Below are positions 12,656-25,681 of a stretch of DNA of 64,000 bases, piece after piece. The DNA comes from Pyrenula massariospora. Its lineage: Eukaryota; Ascomycota; Eurotiomycetes; Pyrenulales; Pyrenulaceae. Where the stretch lies: assembly GCA_021030905.1 (NCBI GenBank), contig JAGFMI010000002.1, forward strand, positions 2,542,001-2,606,000, written 5' to 3'. Both the position numbers and the translations under genes were made by a program. The notes below the pieces were generated by a model. That model did not search any database, was not told the DNA's origin, and saw nothing but the letters and a program-made list of their open reading frames with translations. Numbering within the stretch: the first letter of the stretch is position 1; each line of letters starts with the position of its first letter.

Positions 12656-15605
12656 AATGTCGCTTCTTCAGACCAAGCGACAGATACTTCGTGGAAAAAA
12701 AATAAAGACAGGGTACATACGGTAGCGGTCCGGAGTCAGGAGCACGCCTTCGTTCGTATAAAGCGATAAATCCGTCAAATTCGTGACACCGAGAAGATAT
12801 GACGACGTCTTTACTAAGAAAAGTTCACGATGGATAACGACCAGCTGAACATATATCGCGAAACTTTCGACCGTTGACCTGAATGACCCGACACAGCGAT
12901 TTGACGAGCTGTCGAGGTTAGAGACTAGGCAGATTGCTTGATGGATTGAGAAGGAAGTCCTAAAAGCGTTCTGGCATTGTGAGCTACCAATGTGAGGACA
13001 GTGATCTTGCGATCTTTGAGTGAGGAATGTAAACGAAGCATGGTGGAAAGCAGTATGGTGATTGATATATCAGGTTCTATGCTCAGACTCCTCGGCGTGG
13101 GTCGCGTCAAGGCTCTGGCAGCTGCAGGCCATATTCAGCGTACTTGCCTAGTGATGGCCTCTACGAGGCTCAGCCGCGAAAGATGAGTCGACCGACCACT
13201 CATAGATCTGGAGGGGCGGTTGGGCGTGGGATTGGTAGATGGCCCCCGCGCCGCCCGCCCTGATGACACCATGAACAGGAAGCCGCCGGGCTCTTGAAAC
13301 ATGGGTAGGTCCTGCATGATGATTCTGAAGCTCTATGGCTTGCAGTACACACTCGCCGCCCAATGCGGGATAGAGTATAGCTCACTACTATAGAGCCGTA
13401 ATTTACGAATCTCGTTCCAAGACTTTGATCCTCAAATTAAGAGGTCTTTACTGAGCCCCGAGATGTGTAAATGCAGTCCTTTACAGGTCAAGAACATTGT
13501 TAGTGAGTGAGTTTGAGGGTGTGAAAGTATCGTATTCTAAATTTAAAGTTTCATTGGCGTCTGTGCGAAACAGGCAAATCTCCCCCACGAGTTGAGATAA
13601 ATTCATAGCGAAAGAGATGGATTGAGAATGAACAAGATGAGGCCTGGATTGAGCCGAGCGTCGTCGCTGGGCGCCATCCTTGATCTTACATGCACAAGAT
13701 CCGTCCATCACTCGCCACGACGGAAATCATACGACGGAAACCGTCCAACCATCCGGGGATGCTACTCGGGTCGTGGCCGATTATTTTGCCCCGCACCACA
13801 CCACAACCATCGGCCACGACCTCTGTCACCCTGCCTCGACTCAAAGAGGGGCCAGGGTATGAACAAAAAGTATCGATCTAGAATCCTAAGCAGAATGGCT
13901 TTCCCTTTTAGTGCCGCAAGGCCGATCCGAGCCCAGAGGGGAGGTCTTTTCGCTTCCAAGGACATGGGTCCTTGTCGTGCGCCACCCGAGCAAGTGAGAT
14001 GCAATCTTTCTATATATCCCTAAATTTAAAAGAAGGGCTACCAGGCTAGGAGCAACTGCCTTGCCGACCGCACATAGGACCCTTCACTTTCCGGCGCTAT
14101 GCCTGTCTGAATACGTAGCGCGACATACGTAGCAGGAAAGTCGGCTGCGTATCGGCTGCAAGTCTTGTCAGCCTAGCTTCTTGGGGTTGATTAAAACGAT
14201 AATGGATGCAAGATTAGACGATCCGATGAACATGCCATAACAGGACATGACAGGACACGACAGGTCTGGTTGGAGTCCTGTCGGGTCTGTCTGAGCTTTC
14301 CAGGTTTAGCGGAAGGTCCAACCGGTCAAACATCAACGCAGCAAGACACCACGTTTTGCCAGTGGGATCCACCGTCGTCGTGATGGCTTTGTCGGTCAGA
14401 GAAGACGCTCATTCACCGCTTCAACAGCCGGCTCGGTCCCGAACACTTCGTGCTCAAATCTACGCCGCGACTGCTAGTCTCATTCGACTCTTTGCCATAA
14501 TAAGTCCAAAAAAATAGTCCTCAAGGAGATTGCGACCCTCCATTCAGGATGGCGTCGGAGAGATATTTACTAATACAAGTTCTCCAGATAGCTATATTGT
14601 GAACTCGTTTTCTAAAGCGTCACCAAACACTGACGTACATGGTCGTTGGATGCTCTCACGAAACTGGATTTGAGTTCCGTTGCAAACTCGAACTAATCTT
14701 GCTCGAAATCCTAAAAAGAAATCTTGAAGATCAGGAAGGCGTTGTGATGGCACTGTGATGTTCCAGACCGCATCCCGACGAAAAACATCCGTCAGGTCAG
14801 GGATTCCCATCACATATGTAACCTATGTTCCTTCCTCCATTTTCTGTAAAGCTTGACATCAACAAGCTTCTACCTACGGTTAATGTTCCAACTCTTCAAA
14901 GTCCCATGACTAAACATGGAAAAGTCAATCTTTTCACAGCATACAATGACAAATGCCATTGGTGTGGAAGCTTTGTACGGTACAATCGAACTTTCATGTC
15001 CTGCCTTGAGATGGCCCTTCATGATATAAGCAACCCACCTGCCGCCTGTCTCCGATGGAGCTTTTCGGCGATGACAATGGCTCAAGTCGTGATTCTCATA
15101 TTGCCAAGCCAGACACGGGTTCATGCACAAAGAGCGGACGCTCCAGCTGCCAGGCTCAGGGACAGTATTACCAATAGGACTTCAGATGTAGCGTGAAGGA
15201 AGCTGACGCTGTTTGAAAATATTTTGTTCTCAGCAGCTGCCGGTAAGAAGCGATTCAACGAGGAGAGTAGCGACATGGCTTGGGGAGCCGTCAGACCAAC
15301 CTGACATCGGCAAACAGAGCGTGGCGATCTCGAAGGCGCAAAGGCGGTCATCTGAGAGCTTTACATTCCACAGACGCTGGGCTAAATTGTAGAGGTAGCG
15401 TGAAGGATGCGGTTTGGCTGAAGAAGAAGACCAGCAAAGGTGGCAGATTGATGGGTGCTAGGTGGTAACAGTGAAAGGCACCAACTCAGTAGCTTCTGCC
15501 CGTAGTTCCGCACGGGGAACAATCTGTGGAGATTGACCAGCATAAGTACGCACTTTAAAAGTGCATTATACTGCCTCGCTACGTGTTCTAAACATCTGAG
15601 TGCCG
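12656..15605. other. long gene-poor stretch
   Basis: About 3 kb without a supportable gene. A minus-strand fragment at 12925-13110 ends in a way vaguely like an amidohydrolase C-terminus (LVAHNARTLLGL), but nothing upstream supports it. At 14239-14270 the decamer-like unit ACAGGACATG/ACAGGACACG/ACAGGTCTGG repeats about three times. Otherwise nothing seen. Confidence 0.5.
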
Positions 15606-17122
15606 CTACTCGCCTTCCAATTGCCGGCTGCTCCTTCTCCGCTGAAGTCCTCCCCCCGCCCTTACATTCGCCCCCGAAGCTCCTTCCCTTTCTTCCAGGC
15701 TGGTTCCCAGGCCCGAGTCTCGGAAAGTGGTGACGGGGTCGTCGTTCCCTTCGTCTTCAGCATCTCCTTCGGCGTCGCCTTGCCCCTGCGCTGGCATTGT
15801 GGATGAAAGTTCATGGCCATCCTCTGATCGCCCCTCGTGACGATGAGCACCTGCAGCCGGCCTGGTGTTTGCATGAGGAATAGGGTATCGAAGAGGCATC
15901 TGCCTACCAAGAGTAGGGAACGTTGTTGGATTGTCGCTCAGATTGGAGACGGACAGCGGAGAATCTGAGCGTCCCTCATCGTCCTCCACTTTAATTCGTC
16001 TTGCTCCTTCGCTCTCTTGCTCGCGCTTCACATCGTGATCTTGATCTCTTCCCGGCTTTGTTTCCTCGGCTTTTGAATCCTCTTCCCCGTACCTAGAGAG
16101 GAATGAAAAACCAAGCCAGGCGATCGACATGGACAAGATCGAGACGGTGTAGAATGCGCTTGTAAAGATCATGAAGGAGAAGATTCGGTGATTGTACATG
16201 AGCCATCTGAGCCCGGTGAACCGTGCTCGAAAGAGTAATTTGGCATTGTAAACCTGCATCTTTGATCCTCCAGCGCAACCATCCCCCGAAGGTAGCGACG
16301 GGGGCACAACTTCGACTCGTGCTAGACTTGGTATGTTGCGCCATCCTCGCTGAAAGGCTACCCGCTCAAACATGGACACTTGGAGGAGCTCGCTCTCCAA
16401 ACGATGGAGCGGTAATATTCCAAGTGTGTACCACGGGAGCCGAAGAAGTGTGTTGAAGTGGCTGACGGGCGGTGAGGTATAGGTCAGGATGGCGGGACGT
16501 CGAGAGTGTGCGAGCGTGGTGGAGGTGTTTGGGCTCAACACGGAGAGGACCTGAGAAGCGCCGAGGGCAGGAGGACTGGAAGGCGGAGAGAGAAGTTCGA
16601 CATCGAGCATGAAATTGCCCAGTGCAAGATTCGTCGGCGTTCGAGGGAGGTCAAGGACAAGACTCACGTCGTAAGCTTGGTTGCCCACCAGGGGTGTAGT
16701 GGAGGCGGATGTTGACAAGGAGACCAAAGAGTGTGGGTTGTGGGCGTCACTGACTATTGTTAGAAGATTGTGTAAATGGAGTGATTTTACACGTAACCGA
16801 CCCGAATTGCAGATGGACAGTCCGCTCAAGCCCAATCTGAGGGATGTATTGGTAGTAGAAGAGCACGTATGCGGTGGTTGAAATCCCGATTAGGATGAGC
16901 GAGGCAAGGACGAAGACAAGGCTGGTGAGATATGCCTTCTGGGCCGATCTCGAGGTCAACGTCGAGCTCACCGAGACGATCGGTGCAAGGATCTTTGACT
17001 ATTCAAGTCATTAGCAAGACCGGTGCTTCGGTGCTGGGATTGGATCATACAATGGCATTTCGGACGCTTTTCACCAGTCCTGGTTCTCCAGCCTCAGATG
17101 AAGCGGAGTCTGAGCTGGCCAT
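15606..17122 (-). CDS. SEI1: seipin (lipid-droplet assembly protein)
   Basis: Seipin forms rings at ER-lipid droplet contacts and controls droplet biogenesis. Exons 17122-17051, 16998-16802 and 16749-15606 (introns of 52 bp each) give 470 residues beginning MASSDSASSEAGEPGLVK. There are two membrane spans: about 48-71 (LTSLVFVLASLILIGISTTAYVL) and about 279-307 (FSFMIFTSAFYTVSILS). The luminal domain between them has the family pattern: HLQFGD at the start, YDVSLVLDLPRTPTNLALGNFML, and SRRPAILTY. The tail after the second span is acidic/basic and disordered, as in other fungal seipins. The splice joining HLQFG to DAHNPH restores this conserved segment, which supports that intron. Next gene on the left is distant; NOT1 lies to the right on the same strand, 777 bp away. 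Confidence 0.85.
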
Positions 17123-17899
17123 TGCAACGCAATAGCTGGAAAACGGTTCATAGTGTTTTCACGCGCTATGAAGGTCCTTTGCAGAGCTTGAACGTTGGAT
17201 AGAATTCTCGACCTCCCATAGTTCGCAAAATGACGTCGGCGCGTGCTCCACACCGCGTTGACGCGTTGCACCCTAGTAAAGCGGCTTTACACTGCCAAGC
17301 ACGAAATTTCACGCTTTAGCAACCGACCGTTACAGATGGAGAATTATCTACATCCGCGGCAGAGAGGAAGAATAATATTAGATGGGGATTATTAGACACA
17401 ATGTAAAAAGCTCATTATCCTACAATTTCAATCGCGAGCGCTCGCAGTGCCACACACCACGATCGCGATCAAATCAAGGCTCCTCCCTTATCTCATGATG
17501 CCTATGATACATTAATTGGCTTGCCATCAACCGTACCCGGGCGCCTATGCACACGAACTTTTGCCGAATGCGGTTCCATAGAAAATCCCAGCACAGGAAC
17601 ACCTAGAAGATGCAGGAGTCAAGCCTTCTCTTCCCATTGTACGCTCTAAGGGCAATGAAAGAAGACCATTGGGGTGGTGGGAAATAGAATTGGTGGTGGA
17701 GGGTGTAGGGACGCGATGTGACCAAAAAGAGCCTGCAGGCGAGGCTTTGAAATGTTGCGCGTGAAAGTACCACAGACCTCTTGTAGCTGAGAAGTTGCGG
17801 ATGATTTAAGTCAGATGGAGGAGACGCGGCCTTTCGCATAATGTTTCTTTTGTCTGAGGGATGGAAAGGATCAGAGCCAACGTTTATCGGGGATGGGTT
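17123..17899. other. intergenic region between NOT1 and seipin
   Basis: No gene recognised. It must hold the NOT1 3' UTR and the seipin promoter (both genes on minus strand). An isolated ACGCGT occurs near 17261. Confidence 0.5.
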
Positions 17900-20800
17900 T
17901 TAACGCAGGAGGCCAGACGGTTGCTGGATGTGGAGCGATAGGGTGCGGTGTAACTCCATAATCTGCTGACAGTTAGCAAGTCTTACGTTGATCTTCGAAT
18001 TGGATGGACGTACATCAGCGGCGGCCGCGATAAAGGGGAGCTCCCAGAAACGGTAAGCCATGTTCTGGCTCAACTCCAACATCAAAATCACCAGGCCCCA
18101 GGGATGTGGGCGATCGGCGATCATCCGTTCGAGCACTATCTGCACAATCTGGTGCCGCAACTCGGGGTCTGGTTGATCGGTCCCGTCAACGCCAAAGAGA
18201 TGGAGCAACGCGCAACAAAAGTAATGGGTGTGTGTGTTGGGATAGCGAAGCTGATTCGCCATTGCATGCAAAAAGTAGTAGCGAGCCTCGGGGCTAAAGG
18301 TCCTGGCCAGACGGCTCAGTAGTGCTGCGTGAACGGATTCTCCCTTGAAGGCTCGATTGCCCGGTTCCTGTCTCGAGTTCAGAGAGATTGCATCCCGCGC
18401 GATGTACAACACTAATGCATGAAGCAAGACTGTGTCCACGTTGACTGGCTGATGCAGGAAGCCGGTCTGCTTGACCGATGGATGATTCACGGCGTTGCAG
18501 ATCTGGATGACATCAGAATCGCTGACACGGTCGTCGCGAAGGGCCTGATCGACCACGTCCTTGATGTCGCCGCGTTCGAGATAGAGCCCGACATCGGCCG
18601 CGATGACCGGCTCCTTCCGCATCTCCTCAAGACGGTCAACCTTCAGTCCACCGGCAAAAGGGTCGGGCATGTCGCCGAGGGAGGGCGGGAAGGCCATCAG
18701 GACGAGATTGCGAAATTGCGTACAGTGGACTGGTATGGCGTTGCAGAGATGAAAATGATATTCCGCGACAAAGTCCGGGTAATCATGATGCAACAGCAGG
18801 AGGGTGCGCGAGACTGCCTGGTATAGATCTTTGGCGACCGCGGAGACCTGGGCTGATTTGAGGACATCGCCCGTGTATTCGAGCATGATTTGCAAGAGCT
18901 GGCAATAGGACTGCCATCCACCAAACTCGAGATGCAGCATGTGGGGGACGAACAGCCGGTGAGTGATCAATCCGAACCACCCAAACACGAAACCCGGCAT
19001 GTTCGCCGGCTGCAGCGCACGGAACACGTCGGCGAAGACAAACATCATGTCGCGATGGTCGTACGTCCGGTGAAGGCCCTGGGCATTGTACTCGGACAAG
19101 ATGCTCGAGAAGAGCCGGAAGAACACCCGCTGGTTGAAGTTCTCGCCCTTGGTGATGAGATGATGAGTCTGAACGAGCACAATGATCGAGAGGATTGACT
19201 TGAGATACGAGGCCTTCTTGATGCGAGGCTTGCCATTCACGTCGCCCTGCGATCTGACCATCAAGATCACCAGTCGGGCCAATGCATCCGTCCGCAGCAT
19301 GGCGTTGCTAAACGTCGCGTGGGGAGCGTGGAGTTCCATCTCGAAGCCCAGCACGCAGCTATCGATACAGAGGCGGAGAAAGATCGTCGAATCGTCGTGT
19401 GAGCCGATGGTCTGCTTGGCGTGCACCTCGTGGAGGAAAGAGTCGTGAATCTTGTCGCCGACGGCGGTGTTGGCGTAGAGCACGACCCACTCCTCAAACA
19501 GGTACTCCATCTGGTCTTGTCTGACACGGGACTTGTCGCTCAAGGCCGAGTTTACTGGCGCCGGTGCTTCCATCTCTTTCAGTCGCCTGTTGATGTCGGT
19601 TGCCATGGACAGGCCCGGATCTTCGGCCAGCCATTGATTCATGGCGAGAAGACTTCCCATGAACTGGGTCCGGTGGATGAGCGGTTCGTCGGTGAAGAGG
19701 AAGCGTTCGAGTACGAGGAAGAGCAGGTCAAGCGCGTCGGTTCGGCGACTCTGTATGGCTTTGGTGAGTATGGTATCGACGCGAGCGAAATCGATCAGTG
19801 AGGCGTCGAGTAAGGCGATGGTGACAGCTGGTCTGGAGATGTGAGCGTCTTCTTGGCTGAGCAGCCACTTGTAAACGTCGCGGGTGATGGCTTCCGACAT
19901 GAGACAGATTCTCGCGAGCAGTCTGGCCATAACCTCCATTTCCAAGGGCGATTGTCCGTCGTTGACGAGCGCCAAGCAAATCTGGCGGGCGATGCGGTAC
20001 GCCAAGCCTTCACCGTCGACCCGCGTCGAGGCTCCTACGATGCGCTGAATTTCTTGAAAATCACCTACGATCGGGCTGTCACGAGACAGCTCAGAGACAC
20101 GGTCCACCGAAGACTCGCCCGCGCTACGCTGGATCTGGCTCATCAGCACCAGGATTCTCTCTTCTGGTGATTCCACGTATCCATTCACCTGTGGATGGCC
20201 GGCGGACAGCGAGGGCAGTATCTGGCTGTTTTGGTGCATCTGCGGCGTTTGTTGGGGCACGGCAGGCTGTTCGGCCGGCGTCAAGCTCGGAATGTTAGAG
20301 AAGGGTTCCTGCAGGACGTCGGGCACCTGCCGACCCGTGGAGTCGGTGGAAACGTTTTGGACGTGATTGGTTCCGAGGTTGCGTTCCTGACGTGCAAACG
20401 TCTCGTAGACGGCCAGTTGCTGCGGATTCAACCCTCCCACCGTCTGTCTGTAGGGATCGGGTAGGAATTCGGCATAGCGAGTCGCTTCCGCGGCAACAAA
20501 CGGCTCATTCGGGTGGGCCGCGCGCCATTGCCGCCTCCGATTCACTTCATTCTCGATGCGGACATTCACTTCGGCCAGCGACTTCTCCTCTGCGACCCCT
20601 TCAATAAAGGAGCACGCCCAGTCGATGTTGTCATTGACACACATCAAGATCAGGCCGTCGGGGAGCACCGGGTTGTCGGGCGCGTCGTCGGGCCGCCTCA
20701 AGAAATTGGTGATGCTCATCCTCAGGGGCTCTTTGCACGTGACAAGCGCCAGACTTCCGGCGAGCGATTTGACCATCTGATTCGCGGCCGCCTTGAGTTT

Positions 20801-23800
20801 TTCTTCGTCGCCTTCGGTTGCAAAATCTTTGGAGACGAGCGCGTTCGTGGACATGGACGCGATCGCAATAGACCTTTCCACCACTGGTGCAATGATATCG
20901 TGTATCGCGCGTCGAAAAGCGGCCATGACACTCTGTTTGACGTCGACCAACGGGTTGCCCACGGGCGGGAACTTGAGTTGATCCTCTAGAGGTGGCAGCG
21001 ACGACATCAGAGCAGCGGGGGACAGTCGCTCGTTTGGAATCGCGCGGCTGATCCCACCGAGTGCCAGGTCTTCAAACGGCTCGCCCGTGTCCACCATGCC
21101 CGGTGCGCCGATATTGACTTCCACGTGAGAGGCATGGCGCGCTCTGATGTAATTGGAGGGCTCGATCTCGTTGCAATCGACATTGAGGTCTTTGCAAAGC
21201 ACTTCAATTTCAAATTTAAGGTTCAGTTTCAGGTCGGCATGGTGGTACAATTCCATCAAGAGCCCTAGGATGTCCATGAGCCAAGGGTTGGGAGGCTTGA
21301 AAACGGTCGACGCCGCTGCTTGGAGCAGCACTTTACACGTGAACGGGATGACAACGACGAGGCGGCTGGTGTCGTACCCTTCGATCAGTAGCCCTCGAAA
21401 GTAGATGTTTCGGTGCCTGATCGGTTTATCTTTGGCCAAAGTCAGAGACCCGAGCCACAGACCCAAATTCTTCAAGTGCCCTCGATCGGTGGGCGAGCGG
21501 ACCGTCGATTCCGCATTCAACATTTTGATCGAGCTAACATATGTTTCACGCAGAATTTCGGACCACAGTAATCTGCTGTTCATCTTGGACAAGAGGTTCA
21601 AGTACAGTTGCTGGTAGTTGGGCTCGAGTTTTGCACGCTGCTCCACCAGGTAGCTTGCAAACCATTGGAAATATTCTTCCTTCAGTACGTCCTTGAGATC
21701 GGGCAGTTTTGCATCTAGATTTTGCTCGGAGAGATTGTTGAGTAAGAAAGAAGCCTTGTCTGATTCCGTTTCGTCCGGGTCCTTGAATTTTCCTCGGATC
21801 GGTGGATCCGTGTGCAGACTCTGGAAGTTTAGGGCGGTGTCGTCACCATTCAAGAGTTCATCAATGTTGCCGTTGGTCAGAGGAATATCCCCGGGAGGTG
21901 CGATGGCCCCATTCAGGACATCTCCAGAGACGGCGCCGTTCTCGTGCAGCACCGCGTTGGCCGCTTTGAAAACCTCGGTCTCCCTCAGACCGGGAATCTC
22001 CACCAACTGTCGGCACCACAAGGTCCATTCGGGAAGCCGACTTGTGAGCTGCTCGATCGCTTCGACGCCAAACTTGTAGAATGTCGAATTCGGCTCTTCT
22101 CGCACCGCTTCCAGGATCATGCCGAGCCCAACCTTGAGGGGAATGCCATCAATGAGTTTGTAGTTGATGATGGCACCAAACATGGCGGCGGTTTTGGCTA
22201 ACGCGTCGGGAGGGTACTCATCAAAGGCGTTGTATTCTTCGAAAAGGATGCGCACCATACAGGCAAAGTATTCCTGGTGCTTGGGTTCGTCGGAAAATTT
22301 GTACTGCCTCATCATGTTCAGCAGATGGTTTAGCGATGTCTGAGCGCTCAGCATCTGCATGAAAATCTGCTGCATCTCTTCCTCGATGGGCCGAGAGAGC
22401 TGATTGCCGTTCTGTCCGTTGGCCTCGATCAGTTCGTCACGGCCTTGGTCGTAATTGGCGAGGCGGGGGTACCCTGTGAGACAAAGACGCTGAAGTAGAA
22501 TGAGGGTTGTTTCGTCCGACAGATACTCTCCCGCAGTCTCGAGCAGGGTAAACACCGACTTAATGTCCAGGCTGACAGAAAGAGCCCTAGCTTGGTCACC
22601 TTTCTGCACGCGGATCTCATCTTCGGCTTTCACCCGCAGGTATTTTTGGAGAAAGATGCCCATATCTGACTGGGAGCTTTCTGCGGTGCTCCTCGCCCAC
22701 GCCTCAATGTTTCCGCGCCCGATCTTTTGCAGCAGGCAGGCGAGGTCGGTTGATAAGGGGGTCAACACTCCCAGGATCTCGTCGGTCCAGCCATGCTCGT
22801 CAGCATGCTCGAGAATCAGGTCGGTGGTGAGCGGGTCGGCGTTGAAGGCTTGACAGAGCTGCCCAAACGTCCACTCTTTGTCCTGCCGCCACGCCGCCTC
22901 CAGAGCGAAGTGATATGCCTCATTCTGCTTGATGAAGAAGATCATAAACGACATCCGCAGATGGGTCATTACATCTTCATCCCACGGCTTTGGAAGGCTT
23001 AGCGCGCAGATCAGGAACGACGCCAAGTGTCGCTCGGAGATCGCGCGGACGAGCTTTTGAGCTTCCAGGGCAATGTCTTCTGATGCTCGTGCCACCACAA
23101 CGTGCTCAAAGACGGCGGCAACGGCATCTTGCGAGACAAACGGACTTCGGACCGCCTCTTCCGCCTGTTTCAAGATTGCGTCTGGCGCACCGGAGAAGAG
23201 CTCGAGAGCGTATCCTCGCCGAAGACCGGGGATTTTGTCAACATCCAAGCTGGCTGGGTCTGCTAGTAGAAATGCCCCAAGGAAGGAGATGAGAGTGTCG
23301 ATGTTTTGCCACCGGCCACTCCAGAGGCGCTGTATGTCAAAATCACGGTCTTGCTGGGCAATTGGTAGGAGCGCACTGTAGAGACCGAGAAATTGGTCGC
23401 TTGTGATTTGAATACCGGGCTGATCGAAATGCTGAACGACGTGACTCCATTCAAACCCGGCTCCACAATGGGCTTGTACGGCCGCAACGAGATTTGACGG
23501 CTTGTATAGCGGAGCGCCCAGTGAGAAGATGGAGAAAAGTAGGGCGCACGCCACCTCGGCTTCATTAAGACGTTCTGGCCCAAGGGAACGTAGGGTGTCT
23601 TCGGCAGCATCCTGGGTGGACGTCGAAGGAGGGCCTGCTCGATACAGGCGTTGTACAAGTCTTTGATTGGAATCTGGAAGCTTGAGAAGTTGCAGTGTAG
23701 AGGCAACGGCGGTGGGCACTTCTAGATCCATCGCGCGATAGCCGTGATCGATTGCCAGCTCCAAACTTCCCGTCGCCTCAGCGTTGAAAGGGCGAGGCTG

Positions 23801-25119
23801 TGTACATGCGATGCGCTCGATCAAGGAAGCAATGATCGCGAGCGGACGGTTCTGGTTGGGTTCAGGTGGTGTTGCGAGTTCATGGAAAAGGGCGGGAGCG
23901 ATGTCTCTGAGTAGTGTCTCGGCTACAGGCAGGTCAGCGAACGGATTTGATAGTAATTTAAGAGGAGAGAAAAATTGGAGTCACCTTTTGTGCGTAGCTC
24001 AGCCTTGCCGCATTCCAGAAATGCTATTGCCAGAAGTGTTTGGGAGATAGCGTCCAGCTTGAAGTGTTCTACAAAGGTGATCAGGTCGAAGTCCCGGAAG
24101 ACTTCACCGTCACCTCCGTCGATAGACTCGGCGATCTTCAAAGCTTGGCCAGGATCGCGGATGACTTTGCGCATTTCCTCAACCAGTATAGGGTAATTAC
24201 CGGCATTTTCCGAGCTCTTTGAAAATGCTCCTGGGAATATTTGTGAAGCATTGCCGGATACTAGGCGACGGAAATACTTCGAGAATACTTCCATGCCGTT
24301 GGAATCAACGAGCTGCGATACGTTAGCCATCTAGCAGCGTCTCAATCCTCCTAATTCCAGTTGACTTGCCTTGCGAATCTGCTCAGCCTTAGATTCCCAC
24401 TTTGCTTTTCCTTCTTTTTCGCTGATGCTGTCCAGTAGCAAGAGCACCTGAGCCGCCGATATCTTGGACAGAGAAGATTGTCCGCCTCCTATGACAGAGC
24501 TTGATCCTGGGATGGCAGATCTGTCGAAAGAGAAATTGGTCGGCGACGATACGTTGGTCCCAGAGAGCGCTGGGGAGAACCCGGACCGTGTAGTGCCTGC
24601 TCCTCCGCCCCCGCCTCCTCCTCCACTCCCTCCTCCACCCCCCTGCGAGGTCGCTGAAGCTGTTGAGGACGCCAGGTGATATGCTGATGAAGGTGTGACC
24701 GTTGAAGGTCTTGGTGAAGATTTGTTGGTACCGGACTGAAGTGAAAGCTGTTGCTGGGAGCCAGCTTGAAGAGGGGCGAAAGGTGAAGTAGATGGGGAGT
24801 TTGACGAGTTGCGGCTGCCGTTTAGTCGTGCAGCGGAAGACAAGACAGAGGAGAAAGTCGACGCCAACGGAGACACCAATGTCGCTTGTGGGCCAGGGCT
24901 GCTGGCAGCACCAGCCCGCCGAGGATTCGTACCAAAGGGTGCCGGCGGATTCGAGGTCAAGTTTGACGTTGCGAGAGGAGCAAGGCCACGCTGCGATCGA
25001 TGAGGTTGCTGCGGTGGTCCCCACACCGGTTGCTGAGCACGACTCGACCGCGACGATGGACGGCTATCGGAGCTGGAGGAAATCGAGGATAATGTGGGTT
25101 GGGGAGGGGGGAAGTTCAT
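17900..25119 (-). CDS. NOT1: NOT1, scaffold of the CCR4-NOT deadenylase complex
   Basis: NOT1 holds the CCR4/CAF1 deadenylases and the NOT2-NOT3/5 module and acts in mRNA decay and repression in the cytoplasm. Exons 25119-24370, 24312-23985, 23922-18014 and 17965-17900 give 2350 residues, close to the yeast protein (about 2100). The first roughly 240 residues are Ser/Pro/Gly-rich and include a near-pure Gly run. After this come the conserved KAEQIRK-LVDSNGMEVFSKYFRRL start of the helical N-terminal domain, the long HEAT/MIF4G middle, a DUF3819-like segment (about FRRAIHDIIAPVVERSIAIAS), and the Not1 C-terminal domain (RTLLLLHHDYPDFVAEYHFHLCNAIP; AYRFWELPFI). The first intron (24313-24369) is GC-AG: AG|GCAAGT donor, GCTAAC branch. 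The last intron (17966-18013, 48 bp) has GTACGT and TGCTAAC but no in-frame stop. The start is the only ATG upstream that keeps the frame. Confidence 0.93.
24590..24655 (-). repeat. Gly-codon microsatellite in NOT1
   Basis: The plus strand is a (CCN) run here, giving on the coding strand an almost uninterrupted glycine stretch of about 14 residues with one Ser, within the disordered N-terminal region of NOT1. Likely length-variable between strains. Confidence 0.7.
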
Positions 25120-25681
25120 CTAGGAGACGCGATCATTTGCATTGAGGGTAACACAGGATTCGCGCCGGATTGCTCAAATTTCACAGCGGACTGAAAATGC
25201 GAGAATTATCTGAGGTCGTGACAATGACAGAGAAAACGTCTGCTTGTGAAATGTGTGTCTCAACGTCGCAAGAGGCTTCAGAATTTGGTAGACCGGCTGC
25301 ACCATTTGCTCTTTCTTGGAGACGATCTGCCAAGCTTGCGGCACGTGATCTAGCCTGAGTACCTATCTCGCATACGCCAAATGCAGTCAAGATGGGCGAA
25401 GATTGACAATGCATGTAGTCTATAAAATTTTAGCTACATAGGTTAGGAACCTGTTGTCCCCAAGTGGGCTGAGTTCTATTTTAACCTCCTACTGAGGACA
25501 AAATTGAAGCCTACGAGAATGTTCCTTCGCAGCATTGGCCATTATGCTCTTTATATGAAATCTGCAAATCACAGTGGCTTTCAGATCGTCTCGTGACTTC
25601 TGGGAGCATCATCGAAAACATTTTTCTCATTCATTCCAGGGGTATCAAGTATCAGCCAAAGGAAAAGACAGCAGCAATTGG
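25120..25681. other. intergenic region between DUO1 and NOT1
   Basis: No gene recognised. Contains the NOT1 promoter side (right after 25119) and the DUO1 3' flank. An AT-rich CTATAAAATTTTAG element lies at about 25420. Confidence 0.5.

Noticed and set aside
12925-13110. Minus-strand fragment ending like an amidohydrolase (LVAHNARTLLGL)
   Set aside because: Too short, and no upstream exon with metal-binding HxH or other motifs could be found.
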